64,000 bases of DNA from Orychophragmus violaceus. Its lineage: Eukaryota > Streptophyta > Magnoliopsida > Brassicales > Brassicaceae. This document shows positions 10,001-20,715 of the stretch, in pieces; position 1 is the stretch's first letter; every line of letters begins with the position of its first letter. The notes under the pieces were generated by a model that saw only the letters and a list, made by a program, of their open reading frames with translations, was not told the DNA's origin and did no database searches. The DNA is taken from assembly GCA_030180135.1 (NCBI GenBank), contig CM058234.1, forward strand, positions 35,746,766-35,810,765, given 5' to 3'. The position numbers and the translations under genes were made by a program.

Positions 10001-12787
10001 TGAACCGGCTTCGAGTAGTTTTTCTACTTCATCGTTGACTGCTTTAGCTCTTTTTGGGCCGAGTTTTCGCCTCTTTTGCTTGACTGGCTTGTAGGTCGGA
10101 TCGACATTCAACTCGTGAGTTGTAATGGTTGGGTTGATACCCTTCATATCCTTCATTGTCCACGCAAACGTTGTAACGTTTTGCTGTAGGAAGGTGATTA
10201 GTTCCTCCTTGATGTCGTCCGGTAATCCTGCGCCAATGCCCACACACTTGCTTGCGTCTGATTCGTCAACGATGACTTGCTGGATTAGTTCTTTCTCCGG
10301 TCCTTTTCTTCCGTGTTCTGTGTTGATCATGCAGGAAGGCACCCTGATCTTATGTTCTCTCGCGAAACACGACCGACTTGCGCTCTGGCATCCTTTGACT
10401 GTCTGAATTCCTTTGGGTGTCGGGAATTTCAGACATTGATGGTACGTCGAGGATACCGCCTTCATGCTATATAGCCATGGAGTTCCAAGGATCACGTTAT
10501 AGATGGTTGGCTTGTCAATGACGTGAAACCTCACCAATCTGTTACCTCCTCCTGCGAAGACAGGCAACTTGATCGTTCCAATTGTGTACGTCGTCTCACT
10601 TGTGAACCCGGTGAGCGGCTTGGCCTTTTGCTTGATATCCTCCTCCTTAATGTCCATCTTCTTGAGTGTATCTAGGAAAATTAAGTCTATCGAACTCCCG
10701 GTGTCCACCAGTATTCGAGATACTTGGCAACTTCCGATCAGAAGCTCAACCACCAGTGGGTCGTTATGAGGGTAGTGAGTCCCATAGAGGTCCTGGTCGG
10801 TAAAGATGACGGGCGGATCGTCTGATAGGATTGGTTGAGGCGCCTTTTGCGCGGCCAATGCTAGGCGTTCATAGACCTTGATAGACCGGACCGAATCATT
10901 TACGGAGATTAGACCACCCATGATCATGTTGATTCTTCGGATGGTCTTGGGGGTTTCTTCTTCGTCCTCCTCTTCTTCTTCACGGTTACGTTTCAAAGCT
11001 ATGCTTTTGATACGCCGTGGCGGCTTATCTTGCTTGGGAGCCTGCTCGTCAGCTTTGTCTTCCTTCTTTTCCGACTCTTCCTTCTTCAACCTCTCGATGG
11101 CCGCCTTGATTTCCTCATTCGAAAGTCGGGAGTAGAGTGCGTTTCTGAGGTTCCGACATTCAGCTGTGTCGTGCGACGTAGCTTGATGGTATTCGCAGTA
11201 CTTGTCTCCCGTGGTGGAAGCTGTCTGCTGTGCCTTTTTTGTCTCTTTACCTCTCTTATTCCACGGTTTTGATGACCGGGACTTGTCGGTACCGTCTACA
11301 ACCATTGTTTTGGCGTTTTTGCTGTCGTAGTGCTGTCTGGGTTCTCTTTCTTCCTTCCTATCTGTTTGTTTACCAGAACCAAACCTCTTTGCCAGTGCGA
11401 CTTTCTTCTCCTCCAATTCCACGAACTTGTTTGCTCGATGGAGTGCGTCTTCGATGGTTAATGGCGGGTTGACGACTAAATCTTGGTAAAATGGCGACTC
11501 GTGCCAGACGGCGTTTGTCAGGGCTGCGGTAGTGAATTTATCCGGTGCCTCAGCTCGCGTCATCACTGCCCTGAACCTCTCTACGAAATCTTTCAAAGTT
11601 TCCTTCTTCTCTTGCGTCATTGATATCAACGCGCTTAGTGAAGTATCTTTGCGAATGTAGGCAAAGTGATGCCTTACGAATGCCCATGTGAGATCCGAGA
11701 AGCTGTCAATTGATTTGGAGGGAAGTCGGGAGAACCAGTTCAGCGCGTCTCCTTCCAGGGTTTCGGTGAACAGTTGGCAGAAGCCGATGTCACGCTCCTC
11801 ATTCGACGAGAACCGCGCCTTTGCCGCCATGATTTTGAACGTTGTGAGATGGGTCGCTGGATCTTTTGTGCCGTCGTACATCGGTAGTCTGAGCTTTTCT
11901 CTTTGCCTGATATACGTGTTTGTGATGCGCGAGGTAAAGGGAGTCCTACGAGTTTCCTCGATGATTCGGTCTATCTCGGGTGCGGATCCCTTCACGCCAT
12001 GGACCTCCCCTTTTAATTCTTTTAGGGTGTCTTTGAGCTCAATCAGTTGTTTTTCGACATGGTTGCGACTTGCTCCGCGAATAGACGCTCCGTGAGTTTT
12101 CTCGTACGACATACCTCGCTCGCGGCGATAGTTGTCTCGGTGCGAGCCATTCTCACGTCGCGAATTTCGTCTGTGGTGCACGTCCCGTGTCTGGTGACTG
12201 GTATATTCTCCTCTGTCGGGTGAATACCTCTCGTCACTTTCGTTGTTATGTCTCTGACTTTCGCTCCGTTTAGGTCTTTCAGAACCTTCCCTCCGATGTG
12301 AGCTCCGCTCGCGAGCATCCTGGTCGCCCTCCTTCCGCGGGTTGCTCCTGGACTCGCTGCTGTGGCTCTGTTCATGGTGGCTTTCCTCAGATGTGCTATA
12401 GACCAGTCGTCTAGCGACTTTGTCTTTCACCTTTGAAGGCACCTCTTTCCTGGGTTTTCTCGACCGTTGTCCTGAAAGGATCTTAGCTTGCTCTGTCTGC
12501 AGTAGGTCGATTTTCTTTGAGAACGTTTTGATCAAGTCGTTCTGTGACTCGATCTTGGCCATTAGAGTGGCTAAGGTCTTGTCTTGCTCGATCTGAGCTT
12601 CTGTTTCGCTGAGTGACGGGGCATGTTTGCCGTCATCCCGAGCTTTGTTCTTGGCGGTGTTTCGCGGCTGCTTGCCGCCTTTGGCAGCCTCATCTTCGTG
12701 ATCACTCTGGTCGTAATCACTTTCATCATGAATGCTTAGGTCAACCATTGGATTTTCCGGATCGATTTCTTTCCTGTTTCCCGACAT
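7004..12787 (-). CDS. gag-pol polyprotein, Tat-type Ty3/gypsy
   Basis: A single 1927-residue frame. Residues 1-280 are charged with an Arg/Ser/His-rich stretch. The gag core is about 300-465. A Cys/His knuckle CEYHQATSHDTAEC is at 531-544. The aspartic protease active site DTGSS is at 695-699. The reverse transcriptase spans about 930-1110 with YIDD at 1054-1057. The RT-linked RNase H is about 1165-1315. A second, archaeal-type RNase H lies at about 1332-1456 with D1337, E1375, D1399 and D1449. The integrase has an HHCC zinc region at about 1580-1621 and D,D-35-E core residues D1650, D1709 and E1745, followed by a basic C-terminal module. All catalytic motifs are present and no stop interrupts the frame. 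There is no separate chromodomain visible. The extra RNase H places it in the Tat clade. The ATG at 12787 lies 46 bases after the 5' LTR. Confidence 0.96.
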   Translation of the reverse strand: MSGNRKEIDPENPMVDLSIHDESDYDQSDHEDEAAKGGKQPRNTAKNKARDDGKHAPSLSETEAQIEQDKTLATLMAKIESQNDLIKTFSKKIDLLQTEQAKILSGQRSRKPRKEVPSKVKDKVARRLVYSTSEESHHEQSHSSESRSNPRKEGDQDARERSSHRREGSERPKRSESQRHNNESDERYSPDRGEYTSHQTRDVHHRRNSRRENGSHRDNYRRERGMSYEKTHGASIRGASRNHVEKQLIELKDTLKELKGEVHGVKGSAPEIDRIIEETRRTPFTSRITNTYIRQREKLRLPMYDGTKDPATHLTTFKIMAAKARFSSNEERDIGFCQLFTETLEGDALNWFSRLPSKSIDSFSDLTWAFVRHHFAYIRKDTSLSALISMTQEKKETLKDFVERFRAVMTRAEAPDKFTTAALTNAVWHESPFYQDLVVNPPLTIEDALHRANKFVELEEKKVALAKRFGSGKQTDRKEEREPRQHYDSKNAKTMVVDGTDKSRSSKPWNKRGKETKKAQQTASTTGDKYCEYHQATSHDTAECRNLRNALYSRLSNEEIKAAIERLKKEESEKKEDKADEQAPKQDKPPRRIKSIALKRNREEEEEDEEETPKTIRRINMIMGGLISVNDSVRSIKVYERLALAAQKAPQPILSDDPPVIFTDQDLYGTHYPHNDPLVVELLIGSCQVSRILVDTGSSIDLIFLDTLKKMDIKEEDIKQKAKPLTGFTSETTYTIGTIKLPVFAGGGNRLVRFHVIDKPTIYNVILGTPWLYSMKAVSSTYHQCLKFPTPKGIQTVKGCQSASRSCFAREHKIRVPSCMINTEHGRKGPEKELIQQVIVDESDASKCVGIGAGLPDDIKEELITFLQQNVTTFAWTMKDMKGINPTITTHELNVDPTYKPVKQKRRKLGPKRAKAVNDEVEKLLEAGSIQEVKYPDWLANPVVVKKKNGKWRVCVDFTDLNKACPKDSFPLPHIDRLVEATAGNELLSFMDAFSGYNQILMNPDDREKTAFITERGTYCYKVMPFGLKNAGATYQRLVNRMFAGQLGATMEVYIDDMLVKSLIASQHVGHLKECFNILNRYGMKLNPTKCTFGVTSGEFLGYVVTQRGIEANPKQITAIIDLPSPKNTREVQRLTGRIAALNRFISRSTDKCLPFYELLRGNKRFVWDEKCQEAFIQLKDYLSKPPILSKPENGETLLLYIAVSTTAVSGVLVREDRGEQKPIFYVSKTMNGAETRYPAMEKLAFAIVISARKLRPYFQSHPIAVLSSQPLRTILHSPGQSGRLAKWAIELSEYDIEYRNRTTAKSQVIADFLVELSPELDVGNETEDKNWKLFVDGASSKKGAGIGIRLISPTGEILEQSFKLGFTASNNTAEYEALLAGLRLAREIGVRHLLAHCDSMLVANQINGDYEAKNERMEAYRKTALELTSSFEFFDIVQIPRKENAPADALASLASNPNLCRRIPVETIHEPSIPPCESNQEETEEIILSVKDDKCYNILAKGIDLIAVLTGDNKDWRLPIRAYLTEGKLPEDKWEARRLKVKSARYTMHEGILYKYSANKILLRCINGEEVSRVLEETHSGACGNHSGGRSLALKIKLNGHYWPTMITDCETYSNKCEKCQRHAPFIHRPTELLTTSTAAYPFMRWAMDIVGPLPLSNQRRFLLIMTDYFTKWVEAKAYVAIHDIQVQNFVWKYIICRFGLPYEIVTDNGSQFISKVFEEFCKKWDIRLSKSTPRYPQGNGQAEATNKTIIAGIKKRLESKKGVWADELDGVLWSHRTTPRSATGATPFSLAFGVEAMVPAEANIYTLRRSLMPHHTEINEKMLIQALDTLEEERDRALLRIQNYQQLAARYYNQKVKERHFQVGDFVLRKVYENTKEWRAGKLGAKWEGPYKVTKVVKPGVYELESMKGKALPRSWNSASLKEYH

Positions 12788-12812
12788 CTCGTTCAGAAAT
12801 TTCTCTTAGAAA

Positions 12813-12830
12813 TCCCCACAGTCGGCGCCA
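12813..12830 (-). other. primer-binding site of Tat element
   Basis: On the minus strand TGGCGCCGACTGTGGGGA starts two bases after the 5' LTR. The first eight and last five bases fit the 3' end of plant tRNA-Asp as used by related gypsy elements (TGGCGCCGTTGCCGGGGA), and the middle five do not. It is a PBS by position. The exact primer tRNA is uncertain. Confidence 0.75.
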
Positions 12831-12832
12831 AT

Positions 12833-13371
12833 TGTAAGATCTCAACTCGGTCTATCTAAAGATAGAAAGAGTTTTAGGGTTTGTAAATTAGGGATTCTAA
12901 AAGAAGGATTTAAGAACGCGGTGAGATTTGGGAATTTAGGGTTTAAAGCCGGTGTTTCCGAGGTGGAAGCCTGGTAAAGAATGTTATGAAAGTCGCCGGA
13001 GAGATTTTAGGTCAAATATCGCTCTAAAGTCTCTCAAGCCGAAAATATTAAGAAAAGCGTGTCCATTGAATGAATATCGGGTTCCCTTATATAGGGTTAC
13101 AAGTCGGTTTTCATGAAAAAGGAAAATAAGATAGAAACAGAATATTTCCTAGAATATCGCCTTTATCGTTAGGTAGAATATTTCCCTTTTTCCGACTTTG
13201 ATGCGCGGCGCCTTTCACTCAACACCATCCTAACCCTAATGTAAGTCGGTTATCCGAGTTCGGTTTAACCTAGGTTTTACCGCCTTGGGCTTTGATACCG
13301 ACTTTCCATTCTGGGCCGACCTAAACTCATGAATAGGCCTTTTTAGGAAAGTGCTAATCTTGGCTCTAACA
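12833..13371 (-). repeat. 5' LTR of Tat element
   Basis: 539 bp, identical by eye to 2175-2713. On the minus strand it carries a TATA-like CTATATAAG (13086-13094), which would position transcription start toward lower coordinates and feed gag-pol. Confidence 0.97.
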
Positions 13372-13376
13372 GGTAG

Positions 13377-13676
13377 AAAGAATTTTCAATCAGTTTTTCC
13401 ATTTCTGATCTTTACTCTTTTTTGTTCACTAAAAGAGTTTAGTTCGAAAGGTTCAAAAAAAAAAAAAAAAAAGAGTTTAGTTCGATAACATTTAGTTTGT
13501 AAATTACTACAAGAAATGTTACTAGTTTACATTTTATTATATTATTAACCTACAACCTAACCTTTTATAGACATGAACTATCCAAATGATAGTCATACAT
13601 CAAGGCTATCAAGGCTATATATAATTTTTTTTTTTTGTTGTTGATAACATGTAAATTATATACGAAAAGGAACAGT
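13377..13676. other. AT-rich non-coding spacer
   Basis: Sequence between the Tat element and the 3' end of LINE-1. It holds A and T homopolymers (about 13456-13472 and 13627-13636) and a repeated AGAGTTTAGTTCGA. No gene was seen. Confidence 0.6.
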
Positions 13677-16637
13677 TTTTTTTTTTTTACATCAGCTTGA
13701 CAAAGCTATATTTTTTCAAAATGTCCAAAAAAAAATAAAAAAGTCTAATCGAAACAGGATGAAGATCAAAGATCAAACGATACAAAAAGGTACTCATACG
13801 AGAACCAAAGAGAAAGCAATCCGATTAACTTCTTTCGGTTGTTTTTGGCTAGAATGATGTCCTTAACACATCTGTCAATGTGCATGAATAAGTCCTCAGT
13901 ACAAGAAACTATCCCATTGTGTATTTGAGCACTACACTCTTTCCAAATTATGTAAATTACCGCTTGGCAGACAAGTTTACAAAAAGTTGTAAGCTTAGGG
14001 CATGTCAGACGAGAAAGCCAACCGAAGAAAGTGGTCAATTCTGCAAAAAAGTTGGATGATACACCCAGCCTTTGAGCGATCTTGATCCAAATATAGATGT
14101 TGTAACTGCACTTTTAAAAGAGATGCTCCATGTCCTCAACACCAAGATTACATAAACCACAAGTACCAATAGTGTTTAACCCCGAAGCCAAATGGGCAAT
14201 CCAAAATGTGAATGCATGCTTAGGTATAGGTCCATTGAACCACATTGCCTTACTCCACTACTGGTTTGGATTTCGAGGTCTAATGTTGTCCTAAGTTTGC
14301 TTGGTAAAGAACACGTTTGCGCCAGAACCATTAGTCTTCTAATAGTAAAGATCAAGTTTAGTACCTTGCAATGGAGCATCAATTATCAAAAGCTTCTCTC
14401 TAAGAGTAATAATCTTCGGGTTCCTACTTCTAGGACAAGGAAGTCTCCAACATCCCGAGGGATAGCAGGCGTCTGTGACTGTGATGTTTGCATTGATTCC
14501 CAGCAGCAAAGGAAAATTAGGTCCAATGAACTCAATAAAAGGCCCGAGATCAAGCCAATGATCATACCAAAAATTCGCAGAATTTCCATTTGAAACCGAA
14601 CACCTGAGTAATCGCTTAGCTAGACTCATAAGACCAATCATAGAACAAAAAATCCAAGAAGAGGTTAATGTTGGTTCAGCCATCCAAAAACGGTCATTCT
14701 TCAGCATATGTTTTTTTATCCAAGCAACCCACAGTGAGTCTTGGAAAAAAGGAGCCAAACAAGCATAAGGTTCAAAGTCTTGTTCCAAATACCAAAGTTT
14801 CTCAGACCAAGACCTTCTTCATCTTTCGGAATGCAGAAAACATCCCACACAACTTTAACCCCTCCCTTCTTAGCTATATCCCTTGATCAAAGGAAGTGTG
14901 TACACATACTCTCAATTTCTTTGATACAAGTTTTAGGGAGGATAAACGTAGAAGACCATAAGTTAACCGCGTAAGTACCAGTGTAGGTAAGGCATCAGTT
15001 TGTAAATGACTAATGAAATCAATTGCAATATTCCCGCAAAAGATAGAGTCTTTGTGGACCAGTGATTAAACCATGCAGAGATGTTGTCCATAAGAGGAGA
15101 GTAGTTTGATTTTCGAAGTTTCATGTGCATCAGAGGCAGCCCAAGATAGCGGAAAGGGAAATATCCTTCGTAAACCCAAAAGCAGCCATCACATTCGCTT
15201 CCTCATCGTTCTGACTCGCACAATAAAGCAATGATTCTCCCTATTCATTTCCAGAACTGAAAGGTTGTGAAAGACATCAAGAGTAGCAGTGATTGCATCT
15301 GGAGAACTCGCTCGACCATCAAAGAAAATCATAAAATCATCCACAAAAGTGAGATGAGAGATTACTGGATCCTTACCTTGAGGGTGGTGGCAAATGAGAC
15401 CAGCATCAAAGTTGGAATCCATAAGCCTTGCAAACACTTTCATTGATATCAAAAAGAGATAGGGAGATAGCGGGTATCCCTGTCTCAGCCCATTTCTATC
15501 TTTGAAGAAGCCACAAAGATCACCATTCATGTTAAGGGAGAAGCTCGTTGTAGTGATGCAATGTCTGATTCAATTGACAAAAATGCTAGGCATATTCAGC
15601 TCTTGAAGGACCGTGATGATGAAGTCCCAAAGAAGAGAGTCAAATTTTTTCGGAGATCAACTTTAAGAACTCCCCTATGAGAAACATTATGCTAGTTGAA
15701 CTTTTGCACAGGTTCATTAGCAAGAAGAACATTTTCGATGAACAATCTTCCCTTCACAAAAGCTGATTGCTGAGGCGATATTATCAACGGAAGCACCTTT
15801 TCAAGTAATTTGGCAAGAATCTTCGAGATAACTTTGTATAAAACATTACAGAGCGAGATCGGTCTAAAGTATGTGATTTTGTTTGCATTCGTTTTATCCA
15901 AGATAAGAGTAATGACAATATAGTTCCATTGCTTCAGAATCTGACCCGAGGGGGAAAAATCTGAATATCTGCAGTAACATCCTGGCCAATGAAAGGCCAC
16001 ATAGCTTTAAGAAACTCCGAGCTGTAGCTATCCGGGCATGGAGCCTTGTTAGATGGTAGAGCAAAAATCCCTGCCTTAATCTCCTCACTGGTAAAGGGAG
16101 CAAATAACATTCTACACATCTCTGAGGAACATTGGAACAACGAGATAGATTAGATAAGTTCAATGTTCTCAAGAGAAAGTTGGTGAGTTTTACCTCCTAG
16201 GAGATTCTTGTATAAGTCAACACATTGATCTTCTATTTTCTCGGGCGATTCTATCTAGAGTTGGAAGAGTCGTGGATCTGATTACTCGCAAGCATCACAA
16301 CAACCATCTGAAAGTAGAAAGGGGAGTTGTAGTCTCTGTTAGCTAACCATCCCACTCTCGAACGCTGGTTAAGAAAGCGTTCCTATGCTAGCGCAAGATC
16401 CAACCATTTAGAATGTGCCTCCTTCACGAGAGAAACCATCGAAGAAGTACGATCCCGTAGACATTTCACTTGGCAAACATATAGGTTTTTAGCCGCATAA
16501 CTAACCCTTTTTTCAAGCCCTAAATAGTTGTCTTTGTGGATCTCTTTAACAACTTGAGTTTACTAGCAAATAAAAACATCGCCGATCCCTTTATCTGCAT
16601 TCTTCCCCAAGCGGAGGCCATGGCAGCAAAGAAATTC
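13677..16637 (-). pseudogene. LINE-1, 3' part: degraded L1-type ORF2 (RT and C-terminal region)
   Basis: Minus-strand reading with many frame breaks. From 5' to 3' it shows the linker after the endonuclease (16637-16250, QRSRVGWL motif), then reverse transcriptase: ALPSNKAPCPDSYSSEF (about 16090), FRPISLCNVLYKVISKIL (about 15865) and QSAFVKGRL (about 15770). Then come GLRQGYPLSPYLF (about 15480) and the catalytic FVDD (about 15340). The zinc-binding C-terminal region typical of plant LINEs follows (14788-13766). A T-run at 13677-13688 is the reverse complement of a poly(A) tail. No RNase H domain is seen. The 5' part of the same element appears at 26997-28250 in the same orientation. Confidence 0.88.
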
Positions 16638-16739
16638 TCATTAAACAGGTCGACATTAAAGAAATCGCTCTGGCCCAAGTTGAAGCTCATCCGGTCTCTG
16701 CCTTATCGATTGGAAAACGACTGCGTACTGAAGAGGACA
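16638..16739 (+). repeat. LTR A of element D, left part (5' truncated)
   Basis: Matches 21388-21480 (GGCCCAAGTTGAAG and TTGGAAAA blocks). It joins LINE-1 sequence at about 16638 across a short TTAAAC microhomology and is interrupted at 16740. Confidence 0.8.
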
Positions 16740-18008
16740 TGTATAACGCCCCCTTCCCGTTTTCCGCTGACCGACGAGCTGACCGGCAAACAATCAAACA
16801 AAAACATGACCGATCGAACCAGAGCAGTCATACAAGAAGAGTTTGTCACAATACGAAATCCAGAGACAGTTCGGTTTGAGACAAAGGCTCGAACCAAATC
16901 ATCTTTGACTCCGTTTACCTCGTTTCCACGATACGAGGCTTTTCAACCCGTACCGTTTCCACGAGTTGTGTTCGGTTCGGACGAAACCGTATATCAGAGA
17001 ATTATTCCATTTTTATTACTTGAAAAATATAAATCTTATTTATAACAATATACGGTCTAATACAAAACATTTAGCGGAACTTTCCAACAAAATCCGGAAT
17101 CGAAAGTACAATCAAAATGTGTAACCACCGATACCCAATGCCAACCCCAGACTACTCCGAGTGCCCTACGCGTCCGCCGAGATACGCCAAACCCTGAAAA
17201 ACACAAAAGAGTCTAATGAGCAATCTAAGATTACCCAGTGAGACGGCTCCCAACTAAAGGCTGCTATCAATCTAATAATCCCGCCCAAACCCAAAATAAC
17301 AATCAAGTATAATAGCCGATCACGTGCTACCAAGACGTGATGAGCTCCACAACACACAAGCATTCAAATAACAACACAATCATCAACGAAGGGAATCGAG
17401 AACACTGCAGAATATGTTCTTGATTAGACTCGATCTATCTATCGCGGCACCACACAACTACACACCATCTGTGCCACTTTGCGAACTCAGTGACTTCCAC
17501 GGGAACACTTAGCTGCCGCCACGGTAGCTAAAACCTCCCACGACTCTTAGACGATAACATAAGGTCCAATGTCTAGGACACCGTTCTCCGTCCATCGATA
17601 CGTGGTGACTCAAGTTACCCCCGGTACCCCGAGTTTCCATGCAATCCGACCCTAGGACGCGACCCCGTATTCTCTGGACCACACACCTACCGGCGTCACT
17701 CAGTAGGTTAACACCATAACCAGCACCACTGCTCGAAGGCACGTGTTCGATCAGGTAACTATCCGAGGATCCAATCGGATCGGAAGTACCGGAACTCCAT
17801 CTCTAGACTTGCGGGATCTAACGCGCCCTATAGAGTCCTAATAACAGTAATGTAAACAAGCAGACTCACTGAAACTCTATCACGCAATACCAACAAGGTC
17901 AAATAGAACTACCATCACAATCCTCAGTCTATCCCGCAAGTCCTATCACCAACCTCCACATCACCTAAACTTACTTGGTCCCGCACCAGAGTAAGTATCT
18001 ACCACTAC

Positions 18009-18205
18009 AGTCTACTCGGCCCAACACCGAAGTAAATAAACAATCCAGCAATCAACAGTCTACTCGGCCCAACACCAAAGTAGATACACAATCACACAAT
18101 CAATAGTCTACTCGGCCCAACACCGAAGTAGATATACAACCACACAATCAATAGTCTACTCGGCCCAACACCGAAGTAGATACACAACCACACAATCACA
18201 ATACC
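18009..18205. repeat. tandem repeat, about 58-bp unit, four copies
   Basis: Each copy starts with AGTCTACTCGGCCCAACAC, continues CGAAGTAGATA and ends with ACAACCACACAATCA-like sequence. Similarity rises from left to right. It lies inside the solo LTR. Confidence 0.9.
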
Positions 18206-19059
18206 ACACAAACAGTTATTTAGGTTTCTTAGTCTTTTAATATGTCCTAACCTTTACTCATTCAATCCTTAACCTTTACTCATTCAATCCGCTACCTTGG
18301 GATTAGTGGATTACTAATCCCGTAGACGGCCCATCCATCACACCACTTCTTTTACTTATCACTTCCTAAGTACCTTTTAATACGTCCTCGATCTGTCGGT
18401 TTAGAGTTAGTAAGATTACTAACTCCCCGACATCTCATTATTCATTAACTTTCATTCATTGCCTTTAACCCGACTAATTAATCCACCTTGTTATTATATT
18501 CTAAGTGTGTTATGTCGTTTATCCGTATTTTAATCAACTCATAATTTCCCATATATAGATTCTGTTAGATACGTTCTTAAATACTTATATATGCATATAC
18601 GTCATAGCATACCGTTCTATATGTATGCATCTCCCAATCAAGCAATCAACGAACTATCAATGCAACACCCAATCAAGAAACAACGAACTATCAACGATTA
18701 CGGATATAAGCGAACTAGCATGCATCCCTTACCCTAACCATCTCATTGATTAACTGAGTTATTAAATCAACCTAGCCGTTCTAACCAATTCAATCAATCG
18801 GGTATGCAACCTAAACTACGGTTTATCAATTACGGATCTATATGATCTTAACTAAATGCAACACACAATTAGCCGACTCAGAGTGTTATTATGACGACGG
18901 ACGGTCGGATTGACGGACTAGCGGAACAATGAGACCCGGCACGAACCCGACGCTATCCCGAACCTTCCCCGAACCTCCATTGTTTTGACCCGACCTTGAC
19001 CCGCACTTGACCGTACCGTTGACCGAATGATTCTGATCGACCCTCCGGACCATCTTCTC

Positions 19060-19350
19060 TCTCCTCATTTTCTCTCTCCTCTGGTTCTCTCTCTCTTTCC
19101 TCTGGTTCTCTCTCTTTCTCTTCCGGTTATCCCCTCTCTCTCCTCCTCCTCTTCACGCCTCTCTCTCTCTCTCTCTTCTTCTTCTTCCTCCGGCTTCTTC
19201 TTCCTCTCCTTCTCCGGCTTCTTCTCCTTCTCTTCCTCCTCCTTCTCCTCCTCCGGCTTCTTCTTCTTCTCTTCATCCTCCTTCTTCTTCTTCTTCTCCT
19301 TCTTCTCCCACGCCTTTCTTCCTCTCATTCTCTTCTTTCTCTCTTCTTTG
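19060..19350. repeat. CT/CTT/TCC low-complexity tract
   Basis: Nearly pure pyrimidine on the plus strand. The open frames across it encode Ser/Phe/Leu or Lys/Glu homopolymers and are composition artefacts. On the minus strand it would be a purine-rich stretch just downstream of the LTR's TATA box. Confidence 0.9.
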
Positions 19351-19395
19351 TTGTTTTTTTTGTTGGTGTGGTGAGAATGAGAGGGTGAGGGTCTC

Positions 19396-19404
19396 TTTAT
19401 ATAG
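19396..19404 (-). promoter_or_regulatory. TATA-like box of the solo LTR
   Basis: Minus strand CTATATAAA about 910 bp from the LTR's TG start. Its place fits a U3 of about 0.9 kb followed by a very long R-U5. No transcript data. Confidence 0.5.
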
Positions 19405-20311
19405 CAAACTCTAAGTGCTTAGATGTAGCCATGTGTCCATCCACTCTTCTATCTTATTCTTCTGCCAAGGCACCTCCCATGCAGGGCCACAAATAACTCA
19501 TTTTGGTATCCATTTCACCTATGCAAAGCCCATGTAGAAGCCCTTTAGTTTAGGCCAAAAACTTATTGTAGGTTCATTGAATCAAAAACCTTTCAAGGCC
19601 TCTTCTTTCTTCATGCATCATTTACGTGGCACAATCCCATTAATGGGCTTGAATCAGGTCCATAATGACTTCAGCTAGCAGCTCTGATCAGCATAAACCA
19701 AGCCCAAGCTTCCTAGATTTTAATTTGGATTTTTAGTCATTAATTACCTATTAATGATCTAAAATTTATAACTTTATCTAGGCATCGAATCTTGCTGAAT
19801 CCTTTTAATCATATCTTCTACATCTTCTAATGGAGATGTGGTCAAAATCCCATAATTTTGGTGGACTTTAGATGGTCCTCTTGCTTGCCCGAACATTGTA
19901 TCGGTTTCTCGTAAAAACCGGTTTTATGTTTAATATTTTAAAAACTCTTTAGCTGCTTATATCAATCCACCAAGCCTCATTTTAAGATTCTAGATGCTCT
20001 TTTATGAATTTAGAAATTTGAATCACCTCAAACGGACACTCGTAGATCTGGTTATAGATTTTACAAGTTTCTTCGGTTTTATCGGTTTCCTTCCCGATAA
20101 TCCAAAAAAACTCATCTATGGTCCGTTTCCACCATTCTTGATCTTCTAAATGTTTTCTTTCCTTAAAAAGAATAAAATTTGGCCCGTCTTAGCTCCAGGT
20201 TCATATTTTGGTAAAATTACCAAAATGCCCCTCATCTTTTAGAAATTACGAAAATGCCCCTTGTTGACTTCTTGACTGCCCGTTGACCAATTCTCGATAC
20301 AGGGTATTACA

Positions 20312-20715
20312 AAGTGCCCGATAATAAAGTCAAAAGTTGAGCTGATTTAGTCAAAATTGATCACTCCGAGATCAGCTCAACCGTCCGGAGATCACAGAGA
20401 TCGTTCCAACAGGCGCATTACGAGATATACGGGATGGAGAGCTCGGCAAAGGGGGCTATAAAAAGAGTTCGATAACTTTAGATTAAAGACCTTATTTTCA
20501 CATATTTTTCATACACAACAGCTCTACGAGCTCATTGTAAAACTCTCTCTTGAGACCCTTTTGTAATCTTCTTTCATTCAATACAAGATAATTGTGAAAC
20601 CTAGATTCGTTTTAGATAGTTCTTTGAAGAATCGTTTGATCTTTGAGGTGCTAGCCCATCGACAAATTTTCCCATTTCAAATCATAAATCTCTAGTGTGG
20701 ATTTCCGGATCTACA
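20312..20715 (+). repeat. LTR A of element D, right part
   Basis: Matches 21476-21818 and 26932-26996 in order, ending GGATCTACA. It includes GGGCTATAAAAAG (about 20453-20466), a TATA-like box in plus orientation also present in LTR B. Confidence 0.88.

Larger units (their letters stand above)
2175..13371 (-). mobile_element. complete Ty3/gypsy Tat-lineage LTR retrotransposon
   Basis: An 11.2 kb element in minus orientation, flanked by a perfect 5-bp target duplication GGTAG (2170-2174 and 13372-13376). LTRs of 539 bp (2175-2713 and 12833-13371) look identical by eye, so the insertion is recent. Order in element direction: 5' LTR, primer-binding site, one open gag-pol frame with a second RNase H domain (the mark of the Tat clade), a 22-bp tandem repeat array, an antisense spliced gene, polypurine tract, 3' LTR. 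Both terminal sequences are TG...CA. Nothing visible disables gag-pol, so this could be an autonomous copy. Whether it is transcribed cannot be told from sequence. Confidence 0.97.
16740..20311 (-). mobile_element. solo LTR, about 3.57 kb, chromovirus-like gypsy
   Basis: Begins TGTATAACGCCCC and ends GGGTATTACA. On the minus strand it therefore starts TGTAATACCCTG and ends GGGGGCGTTATACA, the near-palindromic termini typical of long plant gypsy (Tekay/Del-like) LTRs. It cuts LTR A of element D exactly where LTR B is continuous. It has no coding region, PBS or second LTR. A 5-bp target duplication is not evident (GGACA left, AAGTG right), so either the ends mutated or the boundary is off by a few bases. 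It contains a TATA-like box, a pyrimidine-rich tract and a tandem repeat. The lineage assignment rests on termini and length only. Confidence 0.75.

Noticed and set aside
16536..17045. 169-codon plus-strand ORF
   Set aside because: It crosses the LINE-1/element D/solo-LTR junctions at 16638 and 16740 and so joins three unrelated sequences.
18009..18205. Possible CRISPR-like array (58-bp periodicity)
   Set aside because: The spacers are themselves repeated; ordinary minisatellite in an LTR.
19027..19374. ORFs rich in Ser/Phe or Lys/Glu on both strands
   Set aside because: Composition artefact of a CT-repeat tract.
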